Shown: positions 1 through 5,961 of the stretch, piece by piece
How positions within the stretch are numbered: the stretch's first letter is position 1
How the letters are laid out: each line of letters begins with the position of its first letter
The notes under the pieces: model-generated
Seen by the model: the letters and a program-made list of their open reading frames with translations, nothing else
Told to the model about the DNA's origin: nothing
Databases searched by the model: none
Position numbers and translations under genes: made by a program
Source: Deltaproteobacteria bacterium
GTDB taxonomy: Bacteria; Desulfobacterota; GWC2-55-46; S146-70; JAUXIU01
NCBI GenBank assembly: GCA_030620895.1
Contig: JAUXIU010000048.1
Location: 1-7,640 of the forward strand
Length of the DNA stretch: 7,640 nt
Direction: 5' to 3'

Positions 1-13
1 ATATCAACCCTAA

Positions 14-29
14 GTAGCTAATAAGCTAC
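14..29. other. Small perfect hairpin at the left edge
   Basis: GTAGCT (14-19) and AGCTAC (24-29) pair perfectly around an AATA loop. No T-tract follows on either strand, so it is not a standard intrinsic terminator. It may belong to a gene lying left of the window. A six-base stem has little weight on its own. Confidence 0.3.
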
Positions 30-52
30 AACCTAAAAAGCTATCTGGCCTC

Positions 53-141
53 TTTACCTTTACCCTTACCTTCTTCAAATTACCATTAACAATCTTCATT
101 CTTCAATCGTCAATTTTAAAGATATACGCATCACGCACAAC
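53..141 (+). repeat. Degenerate heptad (7-bp period) repeat array, left edge
   Basis: From about 53 the sequence can be read in 7-bp units. The clearest block is AACAATC, TTCATTC, TTCAATC, GTCAATT at 88-115, preceded by weaker units such as TTCAAAT (74-80). After a 5-bp phase slip a second block reads GATATAC, GCATCAC, GCACAAC at 121-141. Units of the second block recur at 3534-3618. ATCGTCAAT also occurs twice, at 106-114 and 153-161. The layout resembles the short tandemly repeated heptamers known from cyanobacterial genomes, but that is an analogy and not an assignment to the same family. Confidence 0.5.
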
Positions 142-153
142 GGTTTTTTTCGA
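124..153 (+). repeat. Left copy of a ~30-bp inverted repeat
   Basis: This 30-base stretch begins ATACGCATCACGCAC and ends in seven T and CGA. It matches the reverse complement of 3523-3551 with one substitution and one single-base indel. The match runs past the heptad units through the T7-CGA tail, so it is more than shared heptads. The two copies face each other around a segment of about 3.4 kb holding the cupredoxin, cytochrome-porin and nadA genes. I see no target-site duplication and no transposase. Confidence 0.6.
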
Positions 154-233
154 TCGTCAATAGTAAATCTCTGCGCATTATCTATACATCCTTACAATAA
201 ACCATCTGGGCGGTTTTGCCGGGTAATATGGAT

Positions 234-860
234 CTATCTGAAATCGACAACTGTCCCTTTCCCATTTTTTACCTCAACCTTTATACTACGGCTTAAATTT
301 GTATCATACCACATTTTCATAATATAGTTGCCTGGAGGCACATCATTAATCTGGTACCTTCCCTTCTCATTCGGAATAACATAATAAGGGTTCTTGAGCA
401 CCAGTATATAACCCTCCATATCTGGATGGATATTACATAGAAGCTTCACCTCACCCAGACGGTCAAAGGTAAACGACCTTACGACCGCCTTGGGAAAAGT
501 ACCTAGGTTAAACTTGTGTCCCGCCCATGAGGGGGTAAAGATATTATTGAGAATATCATCACTGTTAGTGAAATCGACTGTAGTTCCAATCAATACCGGC
601 AGGACAAAAGGAACGAATGTAAGTTCGATCTGATCCATAATGGGATTATCCTCTGGGGGTATGAAGGTACCATCCACCTCTTCAATATATATAACCACCT
701 TATCAGCATCGTCTTTGTCACCCAGTTTAACGGTTCCTTTTATCGTTTCAGCTAATGGTGAATCGACCATGACAGATAATAGAATTATTTGAATCCCCAA
801 TAGCAGCGCCACTACAATATGTTTCATCTTAAATCCCTTATTGATATCAACTCGCATCAT
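234..860 (-). CDS. Secreted cupredoxin with C-terminal carboxypeptidase-regulatory-like domain
   Basis: The product is 208 aa. A basic N-terminus and the hydrophobic stretch HIVVALLLGIQIILLSVMV (14-32) form a signal peptide, with likely cleavage after SPLA near residue 38, so the protein is probably periplasmic. Residues ~40-155 form a plastocyanin-like domain of the type often annotated 'methylamine utilization protein', with CNIHPDM carrying candidate copper ligands C142, H145 and M148. Residues ~158-208 (YQINDVPPGNY) form a small beta-sandwich like carboxypeptidase regulatory domains. The position where relatives, as I recall them, have the first histidine ligand (HNVF) reads N105-N-I-F here; H115 in SWAGHKFNLG may substitute. 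Start: the ATG at 860 follows GGGAGGGTTGG, a strong Shine-Dalgarno. A second ATG at 827, with a weaker GGGA, would give the shorter leader MKHIVV. The gene lies 56 bp after the cytochrome-porin gene and is probably its operon partner, perhaps passing electrons to or from it (inference). Confidence 0.82.
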   Translation of the reverse strand: MMRVDINKGFKMKHIVVALLLGIQIILLSVMVDSPLAETIKGTVKLGDKDDADKVVIYIEEVDGTFIPPEDNPIMDQIELTFVPFVLPVLIGTTVDFTNSDDILNNIFTPSWAGHKFNLGTFPKAVVRSFTFDRLGEVKLLCNIHPDMEGYILVLKNPYYVIPNEKGRYQINDVPPGNYIMKMWYDTNLSRSIKVEVKNGKGTVVDFR

Positions 861-916
861 CCAACCCTCCCAATAAAAATAGATGTAACTGATTACAAGG
901 ATTAAATATTTTAAAT

Positions 917-2206
917 CTAAAGGGCAAACTCCAATATAACAAAGGCTCGGTCACCACCTCCACCGATACTATGCAACTCCCCTTCAAAAGCCAATTTCAC
1001 ATTCGCACGAACCAATGCTGTCAGTCCAATAATTATATCATCACTTTTCTGCGCACCCTCTACATCGATAAAATCATACCTAAATATCCCTATCAGCCAT
1101 GGGTAAAAGTAAATGTCACTCTCTACAAGGTATGTGAATATATCCCTTTCTTGGGAATCGCCGTTTGGATTCTTGTGACTCCCTGAGATAACTGTACCCA
1201 ATATATTAATATCTCTGTAAACTAGATTAAGGTTAAGACCGTACCGATAAAAGCGGTCGTCAATTTTAGCGGACGGGTCTATTCGATTCTCACCGATGTA
1301 GCCAAATGCACCAATGTGTATTGACCTCTCCTTCCAGTCCCCTGGCAGCAATCCTTTTTCAACACCAGACCCATCCAACCCGACACCTCCAAATTTATAT
1401 CCCATCTTTAAATAGAGGTCTTTTTTGGAGTTGTTGTCAAGGGAACCTGTAGACTCATCTATACTCCCTGTACCATTACCATTGACTATACCGAAGACAT
1501 ATTCCATACGACTCCTCACGAGACCATTAACTTCAACACCCCTCTGATCCGATAGGGTAAAATTATTTTCTCCGACCTCTGTTGTACTGAATAGATATTT
1601 TTTGTGAGTTATCCTTCTGTGCTTTGATAATGGAATAATACCCGGTTCAAACTGACCAATCTTTATGTTTATAAGGTAAGCAGGAAGTGAATCCGCAAAT
1701 AGATTGTCGAATTGTAGGAATAGCTTCTCCACGCCACCGAAATTATTCCCATCTTTAACCAGGGCTACGCCCCCGAAGAAAGATATATCCTCACCCAGTG
1801 TGCCTGCTGAAAGGAGTTTTATCTCATCAGGAAGAGTAAGGTCATGCTTAACCTGAGAATCTTCATCATATCTATAAAAAGACCTCGCAAAGAGAGAAAT
1901 TGGTGGGATTTTCGGAAGTTCCCCTGGCCAAACCCCTTCAGGCCACACCTCCTTCCACGCAGGCGCACCCAGCTTAATTGGCTTCTCCTGCACATACCTT
2001 TTATCTGCTTCCGGCATCTGATACCCGTTCCTTCGAAATGCTTCTCCAAAAGGGTTGAGTTTTGGGAAAACGCTATGGCAGGTCATGCAGCTCGTTCTGT
2101 ATTTTCTGGCAAAGACAGGTATAGCCTCTGATACCCTCTCAAATGATAACAACACCAAGATGGAGATTAATGGAATTATTACAGATTTACTATATTTTGC
2201 TGTCAT
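917..2206 (-). CDS. Monoheme c-type cytochrome fused to a porin-like outer-membrane beta-barrel (Cyc2-like architecture)
   Basis: The product is 429 aa. A signal peptide covers residues ~1-28 (hydrophobic core ~9-20, likely cleavage after VSEA). A short cytochrome segment follows, with one heme-binding motif C40-M-T-C43-H44 inside PVFARKYRTSCMTCH and then FPKLNPFGEAFRRNGY. From about residue 100 to the end it is rich in alternating amphipathic strands, glycines and aromatics, and it ends in FVILEFAL, typical of outer-membrane barrels. A 'P-x-FAR...CxxCH...P-x-L-x-x-FG...F...GY' N-terminus joined to a barrel is the layout of Cyc2, the fused cytochrome-porin of iron oxidisers. Related barrels also occur in bacteria not known to oxidise iron, so the substrate is unknown. 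M64 (GYQMP) is a possible second heme ligand (inference). The start has only a weak AGG, 7 nt upstream. A cupredoxin gene follows 56 bp downstream. Confidence 0.75.
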   Translation of the reverse strand: MTAKYSKSVIIPLISILVLLSFERVSEAIPVFARKYRTSCMTCHSVFPKLNPFGEAFRRNGYQMPEADKRYVQEKPIKLGAPAWKEVWPEGVWPGELPKIPPISLFARSFYRYDEDSQVKHDLTLPDEIKLLSAGTLGEDISFFGGVALVKDGNNFGGVEKLFLQFDNLFADSLPAYLINIKIGQFEPGIIPLSKHRRITHKKYLFSTTEVGENNFTLSDQRGVEVNGLVRSRMEYVFGIVNGNGTGSIDESTGSLDNNSKKDLYLKMGYKFGGVGLDGSGVEKGLLPGDWKERSIHIGAFGYIGENRIDPSAKIDDRFYRYGLNLNLVYRDINILGTVISGSHKNPNGDSQERDIFTYLVESDIYFYPWLIGIFRYDFIDVEGAQKSDDIIIGLTALVRANVKLAFEGELHSIGGGGDRAFVILEFAL

Positions 2207-2278
2207 ATGGTAACCTGCGCAACCATATTCAACGGGCGCTCACTGAAATTCCGCCCCTTATTAAACCATCATTCCTCT

Positions 2279-2308
2279 GGAGAACTCCGCAATTTAAGGC
2301 GGGGCTCC
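2279..2308 (-). other. Imperfect hairpin in the leader of the cytochrome-porin transcript
   Basis: CCGC (2287-2290) pairs with GCGG (2299-2302) around an 8-base loop, and GGAG (2279-2282) can pair outside it with CTCC (2305-2308) across a small internal loop. It would lie at the very 5' end of the mRNA if the promoter at 2313-2341 is used. No T-run follows, so it is not a terminator. It could stabilise the message or regulate it, but the pairing is short and this is a weak call. Confidence 0.25.
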
Positions 2309-2312
2309 TCAA

Positions 2313-2341
2313 ATTATTCGCTATAATCACAGCTTTCACAA
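2313..2341 (-). promoter_or_regulatory. Putative sigma70-type promoter for the cytochrome-porin/cupredoxin pair
   Basis: On the minus strand TTGTGA (2341-2336) and AATAAT (2318-2313) are separated by exactly 17 nt, matching 4/6 and 5/6 of consensus. It sits just past the nadA stop at 2359 and would leave a leader of about 100 nt before the ATG at 2206. TGTGA occurs twice (2336-2340 and 2327-2331), with a further GTGA at 2346-2349. This suggests the two electron-transfer genes are transcribed separately from nadA. Confidence 0.42.
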
Positions 2342-2358
2342 TTTTTCACTTTAAACTA

Positions 2359-3288
2359 TTAATCTCTCGGTACAGCCAGCATCCTGTCCAACGCCCTCCT
2401 GGCCGGCAATCTTATCTCCTCTTTCACCTTTACAACCCCTTCCATATTTCGTAAAACCCTGAGGACATCCTCTAAAGTAATGAGCTTCATATTGGGACAA
2501 ATAAGGGACCTCGAGGGCAGAATAAATCTCTTTCCTGGATTCTCTTTCTTCATACGGTACAGTATCCCCATCTCGGTCCCTACAATAATAGTCCTGGCTT
2601 CGGTCTCCTTAGCAAACCTATACATCCCGGATGTAGAACATATATGGTCTGCCAACTCCACAACATCCGGCCTGCACTCAGGATGACATACAAATAGTGC
2701 ATTCGGATATCTCTCCTTTGCCTGAACAACCTCTTCAGGCGTGAGCCTCTCATGAGTTGGACAATAACCGTCCCACCATTCGATCTTCTTCTTTGCACTT
2801 CTGGCAACATAATGAGAGAGGTTCTTGTCTGGTATTAAATATACCTCATCAGCATCAACGGAATCTACCACTCGCACTGCATTCGCTGATGTAAAACATA
2901 TATCACTCAATGCCTTTACCGCGGCTGTTGTGTTTACATATGCCACAACAGGGACACCTGGTCTCTTTTCCTTTTCTAATCGAAGCTGCTCTGCTGATAT
3001 CATATCGGCCATAGGGCACCCGGCATCGAGTCTTGGGAGGAGGACCGTCTTTTCCGGGCATAGGATAGAAGCGCTCTCTGCCATAAAATGGACACCACAG
3101 AACAAAACAACATCAGCATCCGATTCCGCTGCAGCCTGACTCAGTCCAAGTGAATCTCCTGTTATGTCTGCTATCTCCTGAATCTCATCCCTCTGATAAT
3201 TATGGGCAAGCATAATTGCCTTCTTTTCCTTAAGCAGTGTCCTTATCTCTCTGTGCAGGTCATTATAATCACTCAATATATGCCTCAC
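2359..3288 (-). CDS. nadA: Quinolinate synthase NadA
   Basis: NadA condenses iminoaspartate with dihydroxyacetone phosphate to quinolinate, in de novo NAD synthesis in the cytoplasm, using an oxygen-sensitive [4Fe-4S] cluster. The 309-aa length fits the family's shorter form. Visible signatures are [12 protein letters not shown] (26-37), [13 protein letters not shown] (61-73), GCPMADM with C91, CHPECRPDV with C205 (C201 nearby), [10 protein letters not shown] (237-246) and ICPNMK with C264. By family alignment C91, C205 and C264 should be the three cluster ligands. Start choice: the longest frame begins with GTG at 3288, which has no good Shine-Dalgarno. The TTG at 3276 (codon 5) lies 6 nt after GTGAGG, so it may be the real start and give 305 aa. 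A likely promoter lies at 3399-3428. No nadB or nadC is in the window, so the iminoaspartate source is encoded elsewhere. Confidence 0.96.
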   Translation of the reverse strand: MRHILSDYNDLHREIRTLLKEKKAIMLAHNYQRDEIQEIADITGDSLGLSQAAAESDADVVLFCGVHFMAESASILCPEKTVLLPRLDAGCPMADMISAEQLRLEKEKRPGVPVVAYVNTTAAVKALSDICFTSANAVRVVDSVDADEVYLIPDKNLSHYVARSAKKKIEWWDGYCPTHERLTPEEVVQAKERYPNALFVCHPECRPDVVELADHICSTSGMYRFAKETEARTIIVGTEMGILYRMKKENPGKRFILPSRSLICPNMKLITLEDVLRVLRNMEGVVKVKEEIRLPARRALDRMLAVPRD

Positions 3289-3398
3289 TTAACAAGAAAG
3301 CCTATATCAAAATTATTAATTTATTTCCCAGTACAAAAAACTCTGGAGCTTAATCGCTTTTTTTACATTTTTTGCATTAAAAACAACTCTATGTTTCA

Positions 3399-3428
3399 AT
3401 TATAGCTAACAAAGAATAGAAAAGGCAA
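3399..3428 (-). promoter_or_regulatory. Putative sigma70-type promoter for nadA
   Basis: On the minus strand TTGCCT (3428-3423) is followed after 18 nt by a perfect TATAAT (3404-3399). Transcription would start near 3392, leaving a leader of about 105-115 nt before either candidate nadA start. The -35 match is only 4/6. Confidence 0.45.
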
Positions 3429-3460
3429 GGAATTCATTTAGATATCCTTAGTAAAAAATC

Positions 3461-3490
3461 TTGACTCTCGTTCAAATATGGCCTTATATG
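3461..3490 (+). promoter_or_regulatory. Possible promoter for the AMMECR1-domain gene
   Basis: TTGACT (3461-3466) is followed after 18 nt by TATATG (3485-3490), 5/6 and 4/6 matches to sigma70 consensus. If used, the whole heptad array at 3534-3618 would lie in the 5' leader of the mRNA. The -10 is weak, so this is tentative. Confidence 0.3.
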
Positions 3491-3522
3491 TACAGGTTCT
3501 TTCATTAAGAGTGTGAGGTCGC

Positions 3523-3551
3523 TCGAAAAAAACGTCGTGCGTGATGCGTAT
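3523..3551 (-). repeat. Right copy of the ~30-bp inverted repeat
   Basis: The reverse complement of this segment equals 124-153 except for one G/A substitution and one missing G before the T7 run. With the left copy it forms facing inverted repeats around nadA, the cytochrome-porin and the cupredoxin. It overlaps the left half of the heptad array beside it. Confidence 0.6.
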
Positions 3552-3618
3552 TGAGTATTGCGTATTATAAATTCGTAATACCTAATTCAGTATTTGCGCA
3601 CGACGCATCACGCAATAC
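3534..3618. repeat. Inverted heptad repeat array upstream of the AMMECR1 gene
   Basis: The left half on the plus strand reads in exact 7-bp units GTCGTGC, GTGATGC, GTATTGA, GTATTGC, GTATTAT (3534-3568). The right half reads GTAATAC, CTAATTC, AGTATTT (3575-3595), then after two bases GCACGAC, GCATCAC, GCAATAC (3598-3618). The right-hand units are reverse complements of left-hand ones but stand in the same order. The halves meet at GTATTA/TAATAC (3562-3567 and 3576-3581), which can form a 6-bp stem. TGCGTGATGCGT (3538-3549) and its complement (3603-3614) can also pair. Confidence 0.65.
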
Positions 3619-3635
3619 TATATTTAAGAAAGTTT

Positions 3636-4190
3636 ATGACGCTTTCAAAAAAAGACAGAAATGTACTTCTGAGTTACGCAAGGAAGGTGATAGATTCTTA
3701 CCTGAAGGAGGGAAAGGCACCTTCTGTTGAGATCCACAATAAGGCACTACTTGAATGCGAAAGGGGTGCATTTGTCAGCCTACATAAAGATCATGAACTC
3801 AGGGGGTGTATCGGTGTCTTTACAAGTAACAAACAACTCTATGAAACCATCTCGGAGATAGCAATAACTGCCTCAACCAAAGACCCCAGATTTGAGCCTC
3901 TGACTCTCAATGAACTACCGGATACTACAATAGAGATATCAGTACTTACCCCTCTGAAGAAGATAAAAGACATCTCAGAGGTAGAGGTAGGAAGACACGG
4001 TATCTTTATTACTAAGGATGGTAATAGAGGTGTCCTCCTCCCCCAGGTCGCAACAGAATACGACTGGGATAGGGATACCTTCCTAGCACATACCTGCTTA
4101 AAGGCAGGGCTTTCGCCATACTGCTGGAAGGAAGAACTTACAGAGATATATATATTTGAGGCCGAGGTGTTCAGGGAAGATAGAGAGTAA
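3636..4190 (+). CDS. AMMECR1-domain protein (AmmeMemoRadiSam system protein A-like)
   Basis: The product is 184 aa from the ATG at 3636 and is close to a single full AMMECR1 domain. Family signatures are AFVSLHKDHELRGCIG with the invariant LRGCIG at 55-60, DPRFEPLT (83-90), HGIFI (121-125), GVLLPQVA (132-139) and FLAHTCLKAGL (149-159). No signal peptide or membrane segment is seen, so it is probably cytoplasmic. The molecular function is not established. In many prokaryotes the domain is found with a Memo-like protein and a radical SAM protein, but neither is in this window, so here it looks like a stand-alone gene. Start: the frame stays open upstream to a TTG at 3594, but those codons are made of the heptad repeat (reading RTTHHA), and the conserved part begins near MTLSKKDR. 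The AAGAAAG before the ATG is a weak ribosome site. Confidence 0.88.
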   Translation: MTLSKKDRNVLLSYARKVIDSYLKEGKAPSVEIHNKALLECERGAFVSLHKDHELRGCIGVFTSNKQLYETISEIAITASTKDPRFEPLTLNELPDTTIEISVLTPLKKIKDISEVEVGRHGIFITKDGNRGVLLPQVATEYDWDRDTFLAHTCLKAGLSPYCWKEELTEIYIFEAEVFREDRE

Positions 4191-4235
4191 AACAGTCATT
4201 GTAAAGTAAGGCTCATGATGCATAGGAAGTATAGC

Positions 4236-4263
4236 GCTGTAAAAGGCAAACAGTGTTTACAGC
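4236..4263. terminator. Hairpin between convergent genes, possible bidirectional terminator
   Basis: GCTGTAAA (4236-4243) and TTTACAGC (4256-4263) form a perfect 8-bp stem with a 12-base loop in the 86 bp between the two convergent stop codons. The position suits a shared terminator. There is no clean U-tract on either side and the stem is AT-rich in its inner half, so it may instead be a 3'-end processing or stabilising structure. Confidence 0.4.
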
Positions 4264-4276
4264 ATACGGCTTATTC

Positions 4277-5470
4277 CTATTCCAGCCGCCTCACTGCCTC
4301 TGCAATCCTCTTAATCCCCTCTTCTATATTCTCCATCGACATTGCGTAAGAAAGACGTACATGGCCTTCTGCACCAAATGGCCTCCCTGGAACAACTGCA
4401 ACCTCTGCCACGTCAATAAGAAAATCCGCAAATTCAATGGAACCTCCAATGATCTTACCTTTATAGGATCTTTTAAAAAAGGCCGATATGTTGGGAAATA
4501 CATAAAATGCCCCAGCCGGCATTGTACAGGTTATCCCCTCAATGGAGTTTAGCCCATCTACTATAAAACGCCTCCTTTTATCAAACTCCCTGAGCATCTC
4601 AACAATTGTATCTTGAGCACCGCAAAGTGCCTCAACCGCTGCCTTCTGGCTGATAGATGAAGGGTTGGATGTAGATTGGCTCTGGATATTTGTCATGGCC
4701 TTTATCAGCTCCTTCGATCCCGCAGCATAACCTATCCTCCAGCCTGTCATCGAATAGGCCTTTGAAACACCATTCAATACAACCGTCTGTCTTTTAACAT
4801 TATCTGAGATAGAAGCTATGGAGATAAAATGGGAGTCATCATAACATAGCTTTTCATAGATCTCATCGGATATAATAGAGATGTTATTCTTTACAGCAAT
4901 CTCTGCGATGGCCATCAGCTCTTCGGCACTGTAGACCACCCCTGTAGGGTTTGATGGGCTATTTATTACTAGCGCTTTTGTGGCCGGTGTAATACTCTTA
5001 TCAAACTCTTCATGGGTCATCCTGAACCCCTTATCTTCACAGGTTGGAACAATTACCGGTGTCGCTCCTGCCATGCTTACCATGACTGGGTACGATACCC
5101 AGTAGGGCGACGGTATTATTACCTCGTTTCCCTCTTCAAAGAGTGCCTGACAGAGGTTAAAAAAAGAGTGTTTTCCACCACAGGAGACGAGTACCTCCTC
5201 CCTAGTATATTGAAGGTCATTGTCCTTCCTGAACTTCTCTATTATTGCATCCTTAAGTTCATCTATACCTCCAACCTGCGTATATTTCGTAAAACCCTCG
5301 TCTATCGCCCTGATAGCAGCATCCTTTATATGTCTCGGTGTATCAAAGTCTGGCTCACCTGCACCAAAACCTATAATGTTTATACCCCTTGCCTTCATCA
5401 TCTTTGCCTTTGCAGTTATGGCAAGAGTCGGAGACTCTTTTATATTTTGAACCCTCCTCGCCAGTCTCAT
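4277..5470 (-). CDS. aspB: PLP-dependent class I/II aminotransferase (aspartate aminotransferase, AspB type)
   Basis: The product is 397 aa, the normal length for fold-type I aminotransferases of the AspB group, cytoplasmic and expected to act as a dimer. Visible features are GAGEPDFDTP (36-45), the GGK of SCGGKHSFFN (K100), PSPYWVSYP (120-128), SPSNPTG with N174, SDEIYE with D202 and Y205, the Schiff-base lysine K237 in GVSKAYSMTGWRIGY with R245, and R372 in HVRLSYA for the substrate alpha-carboxylate. Resemblance to the Thermus-type enzyme, including the GGK lysine linked to acidic substrates, favours aspartate/2-oxoglutarate transamination. Prephenate or other substrates remain possible because specificity is hard to read from sequence. 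Its ATG overlaps the coaD stop as ATGA, and GGAGAGG lies 11 nt upstream inside coaD, indicating translational coupling. It is the last gene of the operon. Confidence 0.93.
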   Translation of the reverse strand: MRLARRVQNIKESPTLAITAKAKMMKARGINIIGFGAGEPDFDTPRHIKDAAIRAIDEGFTKYTQVGGIDELKDAIIEKFRKDNDLQYTREEVLVSCGGKHSFFNLCQALFEEGNEVIIPSPYWVSYPVMVSMAGATPVIVPTCEDKGFRMTHEEFDKSITPATKALVINSPSNPTGVVYSAEELMAIAEIAVKNNISIISDEIYEKLCYDDSHFISIASISDNVKRQTVVLNGVSKAYSMTGWRIGYAAGSKELIKAMTNIQSQSTSNPSSISQKAAVEALCGAQDTIVEMLREFDKRRRFIVDGLNSIEGITCTMPAGAFYVFPNISAFFKRSYKGKIIGGSIEFADFLIDVAEVAVVPGRPFGAEGHVRLSYAMSMENIEEGIKRIAEAVRRLE

Positions 5471-5955
5471 GTTGCTCTATACCTCTCCTTCAGCTTCTTT
5501 GCTGCGTTCTCAGGAACAAAACAGTCAACATTCCCTCCAAGTCTTGATATCTCCTTTATGAATCTGGAACTTATATAAGAGTAACGCTCTGCTGTCATCA
5601 AGAATATAGTCTCAACCCTTGGATCCAGCTTTCTGTTGGTTAAGGCCATCTGGAACTCATATTCGAAATCCGATACAACCCTTAAACCTCTCAGGATAGC
5701 GTTTGCTCTCCTTTTATGTATGTAATCTACAAGAAGCCCAGAAAATCTCTCTACATCAAGATTCTTACGGCTCCCAATCGCCTCTTTTATTATCTCCACC
5801 CTTTCTTCAATTGTAAAAAGTGGGGTCTTTGCTGGACTGCTGGCAACGGCAATAATCAAGTGGTCAAATAGTTTCAACCCCCTCTCTATGACATCAATAT
5901 GTCCTAGTGTTATAGGATCGAATGTGCCAGGATAAACAACGATACCCTTTGCCAT
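5467..5955 (-). CDS. coaD: Phosphopantetheine adenylyltransferase CoaD
   Basis: CoaD transfers AMP from ATP to 4'-phosphopantetheine, giving dephospho-CoA, the penultimate step of coenzyme A synthesis in the cytoplasm. At 162 aa it has standard length. The nucleotidyltransferase signature GTFDPITLGH (10-19) holds the T-x-G-H motif. SPAKTPLFTIEERV follows with K43 at the substrate-binding position, then RGLRVVSDFEYE (89-100) and YSYISSRFIKE (125-135), the family's ISS-x-x-x-KE element with R in the usual third-serine position. The start ATG is preceded by GGAGGG 10 nt upstream and lies 6 bp after the rsmD stop. The 3' end overlaps the aminotransferase start by 4 bp. The rsmD-coaD pairing is common across bacteria and supports both calls. 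Confidence 0.97.
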   Translation of the reverse strand: MAKGIVVYPGTFDPITLGHIDVIERGLKLFDHLIIAVASSPAKTPLFTIEERVEIIKEAIGSRKNLDVERFSGLLVDYIHKRRANAILRGLRVVSDFEYEFQMALTNRKLDPRVETIFLMTAERYSYISSRFIKEISRLGGNVDCFVPENAAKKLKERYRAT

Positions 5956-5961
5956 CTATTA

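Larger units (their letters stand above)
3289..3635. other. 347-bp AT-rich divergent intergenic region
   Basis: This stretch between the nadA start and the AMMECR1 start holds no convincing gene. It contains a candidate nadA promoter on the minus strand (3399-3428), a candidate plus-strand promoter (3461-3490), the right copy of the ~30-bp inverted repeat (3523-3551) and an inverted heptad array (3534-3618). Several A/T runs are present around 3335-3375 (for example the seven T at 3358-3364), but none follows a GC-rich stem, so I do not call a terminator. Confidence 0.6.

Noticed and set aside
190..230. Terminator after the cupredoxin gene
   Set aside because: Only a 3-bp CGG/CCG stem around CAAAA can form, and no T-tract follows on the minus strand.
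2322..2327. Perfect TATAAT on the plus strand after nadA
   Set aside because: It has no -35 partner at suitable spacing and would drive antisense transcription into nadA. The overlapping minus-strand promoter reads better.
124..3551. Classical insertion sequence or composite transposon
   Set aside because: No transposase or recombinase frame, no target duplication, and the enclosed genes are metabolic and respiratory.
3534..3618. CRISPR array
   Set aside because: The repeats are 7 bp long, contiguous and degenerate, with no spacers, and no cas gene is present.
3594..3635. N-terminal extension of the AMMECR1 protein from TTG
   Set aside because: The extra codons are made of heptad repeat sequence and precede the conserved domain start. 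The ATG at 3636 is a better choice.
3636..4190. Complete AmmeMemoRadiSam system
   Set aside because: Only the AMMECR1 component is present. The neighbours on both sides are unrelated to Memo or radical SAM proteins.
5012..5578. Long plus-strand open frame (188 codons) opposite the aminotransferase and coaD
   Set aside because: It lies wholly antisense to two well-supported enzymes, shows no family signature or ribosome site, and has the Cys/Tyr-rich composition of a shadow frame.
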